From a bacterium (GTDB lineage Bacteria > UBA4055): a stretch of DNA of 60,293 nt. This document shows, in pieces, positions 28,433 to 35,552 of this stretch (position 1 is the first letter of the stretch; each line of letters begins with the position of its first letter). The notes beneath the pieces were generated by a model that made no database searches, was not told where the DNA came from, and saw only the letters and a list, made by a program, of their open reading frames with translations. The position numbers and the translations under genes were made by a program. The DNA lies in contig JAKQBN010000006.1 in assembly GCA_029559475.1 (NCBI GenBank), forward strand, positions 1 through 60,293, written 5' to 3'.

Positions 28433-29170
28433 ATGAATAGCTGTTCTTCATATAAGACATATTTGATCGAGCGTGTCCGTTCCGAAATAAAAAATAATCT
28501 GATTTTTTACAAAAGCGTATATTCGGACGGACTGAGATGCGATCTTAATGATTTTGCTTTAAAATATAATATCACGAAAGATCAGGTTTTCTCCGGACAG
28601 CAAGATAGCGATATTAATTCTCTTGAAAGTCTGAAAGAAGCTGTTTCTGCTTGCACAAAATGCGGACTTCATCTAACGAGAAAGAATACCGTATTCGGAG
28701 CCGGAACAGGAAAAACAAGGCTTATGATAATCGGAGAAGCACCCGGAGCGGATGAAGATGAATCAGGAGAACCTTTTGTCGGAAGAGCCGGTCAGCTTCT
28801 TACTAAAATGCTTTCTGCAATTGGAATTGACAGGAATGATGCGTTTATATGTAACGTTTTAAAATGCCGTCCTCCAAACAACAGGGACCCTCTGCCTGAT
28901 GAGATCGCTAAATGTTCTTATTATCTCGATAAACAGATCGATTTTTTAAAACCTGCCTATATTCTGGCTTTAGGGCGGATCGCGGCTCTAAGGCTTTTGA
29001 ACAAACAGCTGACTATGAAAGAGCTGAGAGAGAGCATATATAGCTATAAGAATGTTCCTGTACTCGTTACTTACCATCCTTCCGCCCTTTTAAGAAACCC
29101 GAATTGGAAATATCCGGCATGGGATGATCTGAAGAAACTTAAAGAGCTTCTGGATCAGGCAAATGGGTGA
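28433..29170 (+). CDS. udg: Family 4 uracil-DNA glycosylase
   Basis: This 245-residue enzyme is expected to remove uracil from DNA, with an iron-sulphur cluster typical of the family. The core has GEAPGADEDESGEPFVGRAGQLL (motif A with GEAPG), then CNVLKCRPPNNRDP and the C-terminal VLVTYHPSALLR (HPSxLLR motif). Four Cys suitable for the cluster are at CTKC, NVLKC and EIAKC. The first ~70 residues are a helical extension not needed for the family. It overlaps ligA by 8 bases, forming a DNA repair pair. Confidence 0.92.
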   Translation: MNSCSSYKTYLIERVRSEIKNNLIFYKSVYSDGLRCDLNDFALKYNITKDQVFSGQQDSDINSLESLKEAVSACTKCGLHLTRKNTVFGAGTGKTRLMIIGEAPGADEDESGEPFVGRAGQLLTKMLSAIGIDRNDAFICNVLKCRPPNNRDPLPDEIAKCSYYLDKQIDFLKPAYILALGRIAALRLLNKQLTMKELRESIYSYKNVPVLVTYHPSALLRNPNWKYPAWDDLKKLKELLDQANG

Positions 29171-31187
29171 AGATATATTCAGAAAGATTGAATATTTAAG
29201 AAAAAAGATCAGAAAATACAACGACCTTTACTATAAACATGGTATTTCAGAGATCTCTGATTTTGAATACGACATGCTTTTAAAAGAGCTTGAGCAACTT
29301 GAAAAGCGGTACGGTCAAGAGGGGCTTTTCTCTACTGACGCCGAAGTTTCTCCTGCCTCGTCGGTCGGATCGGACCTGACAGAAGGATTCAGGAAGATAA
29401 AACATAAGATCAGAATGCTTTCAATGGCCAACAGCTATAACAGTTCTGATCTGATCGATTTCGACAACAGAATAAAAAAGATAGCCGGAAGTATATCCGA
29501 TATCGAATATTGCGTGGAATATAAGATAGACGGTATTGCGGTTTCACTGATCTATGAAAAAGGAAAACTTTTATACGCTGCAACAAGAGGCGACGGAGAG
29601 ACCGGCGATGACATTACGGCGAATTTCAAAACGCTCAAAGAAATCCCTTTTGATCTTAAAAAAGATGTTGATTTTGAAGTCCGCGGCGAGATATACATAA
29701 ACAAGCAGGATTTTAAAAACCTTAACAAAATCCGCGAAACTGAAGGTCTTGAGCTTCTGGCGAATCCTAGGAACGCCACAGCGGGTTCGATCAAGCTTTT
29801 AGATATTTCCGAGGTTAGGAAGCGTCCTTTAAAAATGATCTGCTATTATCTCGGCGGGGATGTTTCAACTCGTAAACATTCCGAAAATATTGAACTTCTC
29901 AAAGAAATGAGGTTTCCGGCGATCAGTTACTGTAAAGTATGCAGAAATATAAATGAGGTTATTCAGGAATGCAGCTTTTGGGAAGAAAGAAAAAACAATC
30001 TTGAATACGATATCGACGGTCTTGTAATAAAGGTCAACGATCTTAATTTACAGGCAGAACTGGGCGATACGGCTAAATCACCGCGCTGGGTGATGGCATA
30101 TAAATTCTCGCCGGAACGTGCGGAAACAGTATTAAAAGAGATCCAGTTTCAGGTCGGCAGAACTGGGGCGGTCACTCCTGTAGCTGTGCTCGAACCGGTA
30201 CAAATTTCCGGCACCATAGTTAAAAGAGCGACATTGCATAATTATCAGGATCTTAGTGCAAAAGATCTCAGGATCGGTGATAACGTATTTATTGAAAAGG
30301 CGGGAGAAATAATCCCGCAGATCGTTTCTGTTAATTTGAACAAACGTTCACCTGTTGCAGAAAAATTCAGCATGATAGAAAGATGTCCTGCCTGCAATGA
30401 AATTCTATTCAAGCCGGAAGACGAGGCTGTTTACAGATGCGTCAATGCCTCCTGCCCTGCACAGATCCAAAGGCAGATCGAGCATTTCGCAAGTAAAGCC
30501 GCGATGGATATATCGGGATTAGGTCCGAGCCTGATAAAATCTCTGCTGGAAGCAAAAATCATTAGCGATATCAGCAGTTTGTACGACCTTAAGACCAATG
30601 TACTTTCTTCGATAGAAAGGATGGGTGAAAAGTCCTCGGCTAATCTCATCAGAGGCATAGAGGAAAGTAAAAGCCGCGGTCTTGAAAATCTTATTTTCGC
30701 GCTCGGTATAAGGCAGGTGGGTAAAGAAGCTGCTGTATCATTAGCGAGATATTTTAAAGCTATCGAAAGCCTGATGTCCGCGGGATTTGATGAACTGACA
30801 ATTATATCCGACGTAGGGGAAAAGACAGCAGAATCCATAGTATCTTTCTTTAAAAACCCGAAAAATGTGGAGCTTATTGATAAACTAAAAGAACACGGAG
30901 TCAATACCGTGTTTACAGGGAATAGCGGCCGCAGCATAGAATTCTTTGATGGAAAAACGTTCGTCATTACCGGATCTTTCGAATCTTTAGACAGAGAGGA
31001 ACTAAAAGATCTGATCGTGAAAAGCAACGGAAAAGTTTCTACAGCGGTAGGAAAATCAACCGATTATTTAATTTGCGGTAGTAACCCCGGTTCGAAATAC
31101 GAGAAGGCAATGGAGCAGAGAGTTGAGATCATAGATCAGAGCAGATTAGATCAGATACTGGCTGAAAAGGATAGTTTTTTTAATTGA
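29163..31187 (+). CDS. ligA: NAD-dependent DNA ligase LigA
   Basis: This 674-residue enzyme is the usual length. The adenylated lysine is K121 in EYKIDGIAV, followed by ATRGDGETGDDIT. The OB domain contains TPVAVLEPV, and the zinc finger has CPAC and two further Cys in CVNASC. Helix-hairpin-helix repeats and a C-terminal BRCT domain (about 590-670) complete it. It seals nicks in replication and in excision repair. It overlaps the glycosylase gene and is followed after 16 bases by the first OmpA gene. Confidence 0.96.
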   Translation: MGEDIFRKIEYLRKKIRKYNDLYYKHGISEISDFEYDMLLKELEQLEKRYGQEGLFSTDAEVSPASSVGSDLTEGFRKIKHKIRMLSMANSYNSSDLIDFDNRIKKIAGSISDIEYCVEYKIDGIAVSLIYEKGKLLYAATRGDGETGDDITANFKTLKEIPFDLKKDVDFEVRGEIYINKQDFKNLNKIRETEGLELLANPRNATAGSIKLLDISEVRKRPLKMICYYLGGDVSTRKHSENIELLKEMRFPAISYCKVCRNINEVIQECSFWEERKNNLEYDIDGLVIKVNDLNLQAELGDTAKSPRWVMAYKFSPERAETVLKEIQFQVGRTGAVTPVAVLEPVQISGTIVKRATLHNYQDLSAKDLRIGDNVFIEKAGEIIPQIVSVNLNKRSPVAEKFSMIERCPACNEILFKPEDEAVYRCVNASCPAQIQRQIEHFASKAAMDISGLGPSLIKSLLEAKIISDISSLYDLKTNVLSSIERMGEKSSANLIRGIEESKSRGLENLIFALGIRQVGKEAAVSLARYFKAIESLMSAGFDELTIISDVGEKTAESIVSFFKNPKNVELIDKLKEHGVNTVFTGNSGRSIEFFDGKTFVITGSFESLDREELKDLIVKSNGKVSTAVGKSTDYLICGSNPGSKYEKAMEQRVEIIDQSRLDQILAEKDSFFN

Positions 31188-31203
31188 AATAAGAGGTTGT
31201 AAA

Positions 31204-32211
31204 ATGAAAAGAATATTATACATAGTATGTTTCTTCGCATTATTTCAGATGATAAGTGCGAATGCTGAAGCAGGAAAGATTTCAGAAAATGAATTTTTAA
31301 ATAGTTCAGGCAGTGGTGACTTCGCTTTTCTAGGATTCGGCAAGAAGGATACCGATAGTGACGGGATCGCTGATGAATCCGATTCATGCCCGGGCGAAGC
31401 CGAGGATTACGACGGTTTTGAAGACAGCGACGGATGTCCGGAACTTGACAATGATAAGGACGGTGTCAGAGATAAGGAAGATAAATGTCCGCAGGCGGCT
31501 GAGGACATTGACGGTTATCTTGATAGTGACGGTTGCCCCGACGATGATAATGACGGCGACGGTATTAAAGATGCTTTAGACAAATGTCCCACAGAACCCG
31601 AAGATTTCGACGGTACCGAAGATGATGACGGATGCCCTGAGTACGACAATGACGGGGACGGAGTTCAGGACAGTACCGATAAATGTCCTAAAGAAGCTGA
31701 GGATTTTGACGGATGGATGGATAAAGACGGTTGCCCGGAAGACGACAACGACGCAGACGGAATAGCAGACGATATAGATAAATGCCCGGATGTTGCTGAA
31801 AGCCTGAACGGATTCGAGGATAATGACGGATGTCCTGACGCCGTGATCTTAAAAAAGGACGAGAGGATAATTCTAAATAATATTTATTTCAAATTGGATT
31901 CGGCAGAGCTTGAGCCTGAATCTTTCGAAACTCTCAATTCACTGAAAAGGATATTTCTTGATAATCCGAAAATAATTGTCCAGATAGAGGGGCATACCGA
32001 CAATCAGGGCAGCGATGAATATAACATCGATCTCTCAAACCGCAGAGCCGAATCAGTAGTGAAGTACATTATCGAAGTACTCGGTGTAAGCAGTTCTCAG
32101 ATAAGTTCTATAGGACTCGGAGAATCAAAACCGATAGCCAGCAACAACACATCAAAAGGCAGGGCAGAGAACAGAAGGATAGAGTTCAGAGTTGTATCGA
32201 ACGAAAAGTGA
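31204..32211 (+). CDS. OmpA-family protein with thrombospondin type 3 repeats
   Basis: This 335-residue protein has a signal peptide (about residues 1-23, ending ANAEA). Residues 49-213 hold five calcium-binding thrombospondin-3 repeats of 33 residues, each with a DxDxDG-type loop and a DKCP/DGCP pair. Residues 214-335 form an OmpA C-terminal domain with IEGHTDNQGSDEYNIDLSNR and GRAENRRIEF, which binds diaminopimelate in peptidoglycan. No beta barrel is present, so it is probably periplasmic and links wall to surface. It follows ligA by 16 bases, so it may share that transcript. A longer paralogue follows. Confidence 0.9.
   Translation: MKRILYIVCFFALFQMISANAEAGKISENEFLNSSGSGDFAFLGFGKKDTDSDGIADESDSCPGEAEDYDGFEDSDGCPELDNDKDGVRDKEDKCPQAAEDIDGYLDSDGCPDDDNDGDGIKDALDKCPTEPEDFDGTEDDDGCPEYDNDGDGVQDSTDKCPKEAEDFDGWMDKDGCPEDDNDADGIADDIDKCPDVAESLNGFEDNDGCPDAVILKKDERIILNNIYFKLDSAELEPESFETLNSLKRIFLDNPKIIVQIEGHTDNQGSDEYNIDLSNRRAESVVKYIIEVLGVSSSQISSIGLGESKPIASNNTSKGRAENRRIEFRVVSNEK
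31348..31842 (+). repeat. Five tandem thrombospondin-3 coding repeats (99-base units)
   Basis: The coding sequence repeats every 99 bases (33 codons) with changes mostly at third positions and in the variable loop residues. The repeated pattern is GDGIxDxxDKCPxExEDFDGxxDxDGCP. Confidence 0.8.
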
Positions 32212-32275
32212 TCAAAATGTGTCTGAATTAATAAGATTTGTTAAACAGACTCATTGATCAAATATGCTTTTATGC

Positions 32276-32304
32276 TTGACTATTAATCAACTTTTGGTTA
32301 ATTT
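32276..32304 (+). promoter_or_regulatory. Predicted promoter of the second OmpA gene
   Basis: TTGACT (32276-32281) and TAATTT (32299-32304) have a 17-base spacer. The predicted start leaves a leader of about 40 bases. This promoter would serve the barrel-OmpA protein and probably the chaperone-like cassette behind it. Confidence 0.5.
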
Positions 32305-32349
32305 TTAAAGCTGTATTAATTAGTTTGGAAATAAGGAAAGGAAAGTATA

Positions 32350-34167
32350 ATGCGTATGAATTTAAAAAAGCTTGTTTTAACTGCAGCGTTTCTTCTTTGT
32401 TTCGCTGCTTTCGGAAGATCTCTGACAGGATATTCAGGACTGATAAAACTTATCGATCCGGTAACTCACGGCAGCGGATTTTTTTCTGTCAGTCTTTCAA
32501 CTCTTCTCGGACCGGGAGCTGTGGATGACAGTACTATTGTAAGTTCATCAAATATCAACAAATATTTTCAGTCCACAAATCATATTTCAGCCAATGTTAG
32601 TCTTGGGAATTATATTGACATAGGAGCTAAAGCCTCATTTGCGATTGATTCAAGAGATATAGCAGATAAAAATTATAGCCTTACGAAACTTAATAATCTT
32701 GAAGTTGGGATCCGAGGCTCATTTAAAAGAACGGGATTTTTCAGGTCTGGATTATACCTTTACGGGCTTGTTCCTGTTTTGAAAAATACCGGCGACATCG
32801 AGGATTTTGAAAATTTCCGTGAAGTGCCGAACGATACTCTCAGATATTATAACCACAGAAAATTCAGCGATGAATTTTTATTCAATCCCATGGCAAGTTT
32901 CGGAGCAAAAATCCTTGCTTCGTTCGGAACCGATGATTTCAGAGTTCTTATGAACGGCGGTTATCTTTGGAGAACTGCAACAGAAAAAGAGCCGTCAGGC
33001 CAGCAGATTGATATACTGCCGGACGCATTCACAATGAACGCCGGGATGGAATACACTTTCAATGAATATGTCGGAATGTTCCTCGAGTGGGACGGAGAAA
33101 TGCTTTTAGACAAAAAGACAGGCGATATTGTTAAGACGGTTTCGGAAGAGGAGTTTATTCATAAAGCGGGCGGCGGGTTCAAGTTCGTAGGCAACAAATA
33201 TTTTTCCGCGACCGTAGGGGGTTTCGGAGGACTGGCACAGGAGGATACTCCGGACTGGCAGGTTTATACGGGAATTACCCTTACAGGCAACTGGATAGAT
33301 CCCGACACTGACAAGGACGGAATTCTAGATGAGGTCGATTCGTGCCCGACTGAGCCGGAGGATTTTGACGGATTCGAAGATACTGACGGCTGTCCCGAAG
33401 CGGACAACGATAAGGACGGTATAACAGATCTAAATGATAAATGCCCGCTGGTTCCAGAAGACCTGGACGGGTATCAGGATGATGACGGCTGCCCGGAAGA
33501 CGATAACGACGGGGACGGTATAAAAGATTCATACGACAAATGTCCTAACGAGCCGGAGGATTTCGACGGCTACGAAGATCAGGACGGATGTCCCGAATTC
33601 GACAACGACGGCGACGGAATAAAAGATGATACTGATAAATGTCCTTTAGAACCTGAAGATTTTGACGGATGGCTTGACTCCGACGGCTGCCCGGAATTCG
33701 ACAACGACGGTGACGGAATAAGAGATGAATCGGATAAATGTCCCAACGAAGCCGAAAGCTTTAACGGATTCGAAGACTCCGACGGCTGCCCCGATGCCGT
33801 AATTCTAAAGAAAGATGAAAGGATCGTACTGGATAATATTTACTTCAAACTCGCTTCGGCGGAGCTCGAGACTGAATCTTTCGAGACTCTCAATTCTTTG
33901 AAAAGGGTATTTCTTGATAATCCGGGCATTATAGTACAGATAGAAGGGCATACCGACAGTCAGGGAAGCGACAGCTACAACCTCGACCTTTCAAGAAGAC
34001 GCGCAGGCACAGTTGCAGATTATATTGTGAACGTTCTCGGAGTAAGCAGCGGTCAGGTAAGTTCTGTAGGATTCGGAGAATCAAAACCGGTAGCGGATAA
34101 CAAAACATCTAAAGGAAGAGCTCAGAACAGAAGGATTGAGTTCAGAGTAGTATCGACCGGAAGATAA
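32350..34167 (+). CDS. OmpA-family outer membrane protein with barrel-like domain and thrombospondin-3 repeats
   Basis: This 605-residue protein has a signal peptide (about 1-22). The N-terminal ~300 residues have short alternating hydrophobic strands and many Gly and aromatic residues, as in an outer membrane beta barrel. Residues 319-482 hold five 33-residue thrombospondin-3 repeats. Residues 483-605 are an OmpA peptidoglycan-binding domain (IEGHTDSQGSDSYNLDLSRR, then GRAQNRRIEF). The repeat and OmpA portions are about 80% identical to the preceding gene by eye, so one arose from the other by duplication. It probably anchors the outer membrane to the wall. The next gene follows after 18 bases. 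Confidence 0.9.
   Translation: MRMNLKKLVLTAAFLLCFAAFGRSLTGYSGLIKLIDPVTHGSGFFSVSLSTLLGPGAVDDSTIVSSSNINKYFQSTNHISANVSLGNYIDIGAKASFAIDSRDIADKNYSLTKLNNLEVGIRGSFKRTGFFRSGLYLYGLVPVLKNTGDIEDFENFREVPNDTLRYYNHRKFSDEFLFNPMASFGAKILASFGTDDFRVLMNGGYLWRTATEKEPSGQQIDILPDAFTMNAGMEYTFNEYVGMFLEWDGEMLLDKKTGDIVKTVSEEEFIHKAGGGFKFVGNKYFSATVGGFGGLAQEDTPDWQVYTGITLTGNWIDPDTDKDGILDEVDSCPTEPEDFDGFEDTDGCPEADNDKDGITDLNDKCPLVPEDLDGYQDDDGCPEDDNDGDGIKDSYDKCPNEPEDFDGYEDQDGCPEFDNDGDGIKDDTDKCPLEPEDFDGWLDSDGCPEFDNDGDGIRDESDKCPNEAESFNGFEDSDGCPDAVILKKDERIVLDNIYFKLASAELETESFETLNSLKRVFLDNPGIIVQIEGHTDSQGSDSYNLDLSRRRAGTVADYIVNVLGVSSGQVSSVGFGESKPVADNKTSKGRAQNRRIEFRVVSTGR
33304..33795 (+). repeat. Five tandem thrombospondin-3 coding repeats (99-base units)
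   Basis: This is the same 99-base repeat as in the gene before, five units, more uniform than the first set (three successive units with EPEDFDG). Confidence 0.8.
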
Positions 34168-34185
34168 ATCAAAAGAGGTGCAGCG

Positions 34186-34998
34186 ATGACCCGTTCTGAA
34201 AAAAGTAAAAAAGACGATTTCGACATCAACAGATCCGAAATATTCAATTCCGATTATTATTTCGACGACATAATAGAAGAATTGAGCGAATCAGGACTTT
34301 ATTCTGAAGACGATATAGCCCGTAAATCGGAAATGAATCCAGCGCCGCCGGCACAGGAAAGCAGCGACAGGATCTCTTCAAAGATCGATGATGTTAATAA
34401 AGACATCAATCAGAGGATACAGAAGATCGAGCAGAAAGTTTTAAATTCCGGCGAAATGCTGTTCAACACAAAGAACGAATTAATACAGGCCGTCCAGAAA
34501 ATGCAGAGCAGCCTTTTGCTGATGAAATTCGAAACGGAAGAAGGCATAAATAAGCTGAACGATCTCTTTAAAGAGAAACTTACAGCGGACTGCGTAAAAG
34601 AAAAAGCCTTTGAGGAATTGTACGTACAGCTTGAATCATACAAAAGAAATTTTATTTTCGCGGCAATGAAACCGATAATTAATGATCTGCTGCTTTTTTA
34701 CGACAGGATCAACATCGAGATCGATAACGCTTTAGAAGAAAAAGCCGAATGTCCGAAACTTATATCATTCAGAGACGAGCTTCTAGAAATTCTCTACAGG
34801 AACGACATTATTCCGGTAGAAAAAAGTACTGAGGGTTCAAAATTCAATCCTGAAAAAAGCAATGCTGTTGATAAATTCGATACTGAGGATCCGGAACTTG
34901 ACAATACGGTTAAAAGGGTCTTGAGAACCGGTTTTATGAGGAATAATCAGCAGATCAGACCGGAACTTGTACAAATAAATAAACTGATCACGAAGTAG
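34186..34998 (+). CDS. GrpE-like nucleotide exchange factor
   Basis: This 270-residue protein has no signal peptide. After a disordered acidic N-terminus (1-60) and a long coiled coil (about 60-130), residues 135-266 match GrpE in layout. KEKAFEELYVQLESYKRNF gives the long helix entering a four-helix bundle. FDTEDPELDNTVKRVLRTGF and IRPELVQI match the final beta domain (compare the usual VLRxGYxxxxRxLRPAxVxV). GrpE proteins release ADP from Hsp70. The nearby Hsp70-like gene, two genes on, supports the call. It differs from housekeeping GrpE by the long N-terminal extension. An AGAGGTG site precedes ATG 34186. It lies 18 bases after the OmpA gene. Confidence 0.72.
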   Translation: MTRSEKSKKDDFDINRSEIFNSDYYFDDIIEELSESGLYSEDDIARKSEMNPAPPAQESSDRISSKIDDVNKDINQRIQKIEQKVLNSGEMLFNTKNELIQAVQKMQSSLLLMKFETEEGINKLNDLFKEKLTADCVKEKAFEELYVQLESYKRNFIFAAMKPIINDLLLFYDRINIEIDNALEEKAECPKLISFRDELLEILYRNDIIPVEKSTEGSKFNPEKSNAVDKFDTEDPELDNTVKRVLRTGFMRNNQQIRPELVQINKLITK

Positions 34999-35008
34999 GT
35001 AAGGCTCT

Positions 35009-35542
35009 ATGTCCATTATAGATAAGCTTAAAGAGAAACTGAACCTTAAAAAAGAGAAGGTTTCTCATCTCGATGAAATAAAGCTGAAAAGAAGTTCTCA
35101 GCTATATGAGGCAGCTGTAGCTTATTACAAAAGGAAGGATTACGAGAACAGCAGAAAGTACTTCGAGAAAGCCCTGCAGTACGATCCTGATAATCAGGAT
35201 ATCAAGCATAATCTTACCGTCGTTATAAAGCAGATAGCTTTGATCGAAGAGGAGAACCGGTCAAGGCAGGAAAAAAAGAACATAGCCGTGAATAAAGTGA
35301 TGTCCCAGGAAAGCGAAGACATACTCCGGGAAGCAGCCAACACAGAGGAAAAAGGAAACGATTTCTATCTAAAAGCGCTGAGACTCGATTCGGATTCAAC
35401 TCAGGACGAGATTGTAGCCAGAATAGACACAGAATTCAGAAAATGGCGCACGAGAATAAACTCACCGAACGTTAAAATGCGTTCTGAAGCGGAAGAGATG
35501 CTGGCCATTATATCTCAGGCCAGAAGAAAATTACTGAAATAA
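35009..35542 (+). CDS. TPR protein with degenerate J-like C-terminus
   Basis: This 177-residue cytosolic protein has a TPR-like helical pair at about residues 30-65 (YEAAVAYYKRKDYENSRKYF, then ALQYDPDNQD) and a charged linker. The last ~60 residues have the helix pattern of a J domain: STQDEIVARIDTEFRKW, then EAEEMLAIISQARRKLL. The HPD tripeptide that stimulates Hsp70 is absent and replaced by RTRINSP. It may therefore bind the neighbouring Hsp70 without classical stimulation. The flanking GrpE-like and Hsp70-like genes support a chaperone role, but the J assignment is inference. It lies between them with gaps of 10 bases each side. Confidence 0.55.
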   Translation: MSIIDKLKEKLNLKKEKVSHLDEIKLKRSSQLYEAAVAYYKRKDYENSRKYFEKALQYDPDNQDIKHNLTVVIKQIALIEEENRSRQEKKNIAVNKVMSQESEDILREAANTEEKGNDFYLKALRLDSDSTQDEIVARIDTEFRKWRTRINSPNVKMRSEAEEMLAIISQARRKLLK

Positions 35543-35552
35543 GGACCCTTAT

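Noticed and set aside
30431-31027. Open frame of 198 codons on the minus strand inside ligA
   Set aside because: It lies wholly within the ligase coding sequence. Serine-rich composition reflects the opposite strand of lysine and aspartate codons.
32222-32250. GTCTG/CAGAC inverted repeat between the two OmpA genes
   Set aside because: Only 5 bp pair across a 20-base loop, with no T run.
31348-33795. Repetitive DNA that could suggest a CRISPR array
   Set aside because: The 99-base repeats are in frame, vary at third positions and encode calcium-binding repeats, so they are coding.
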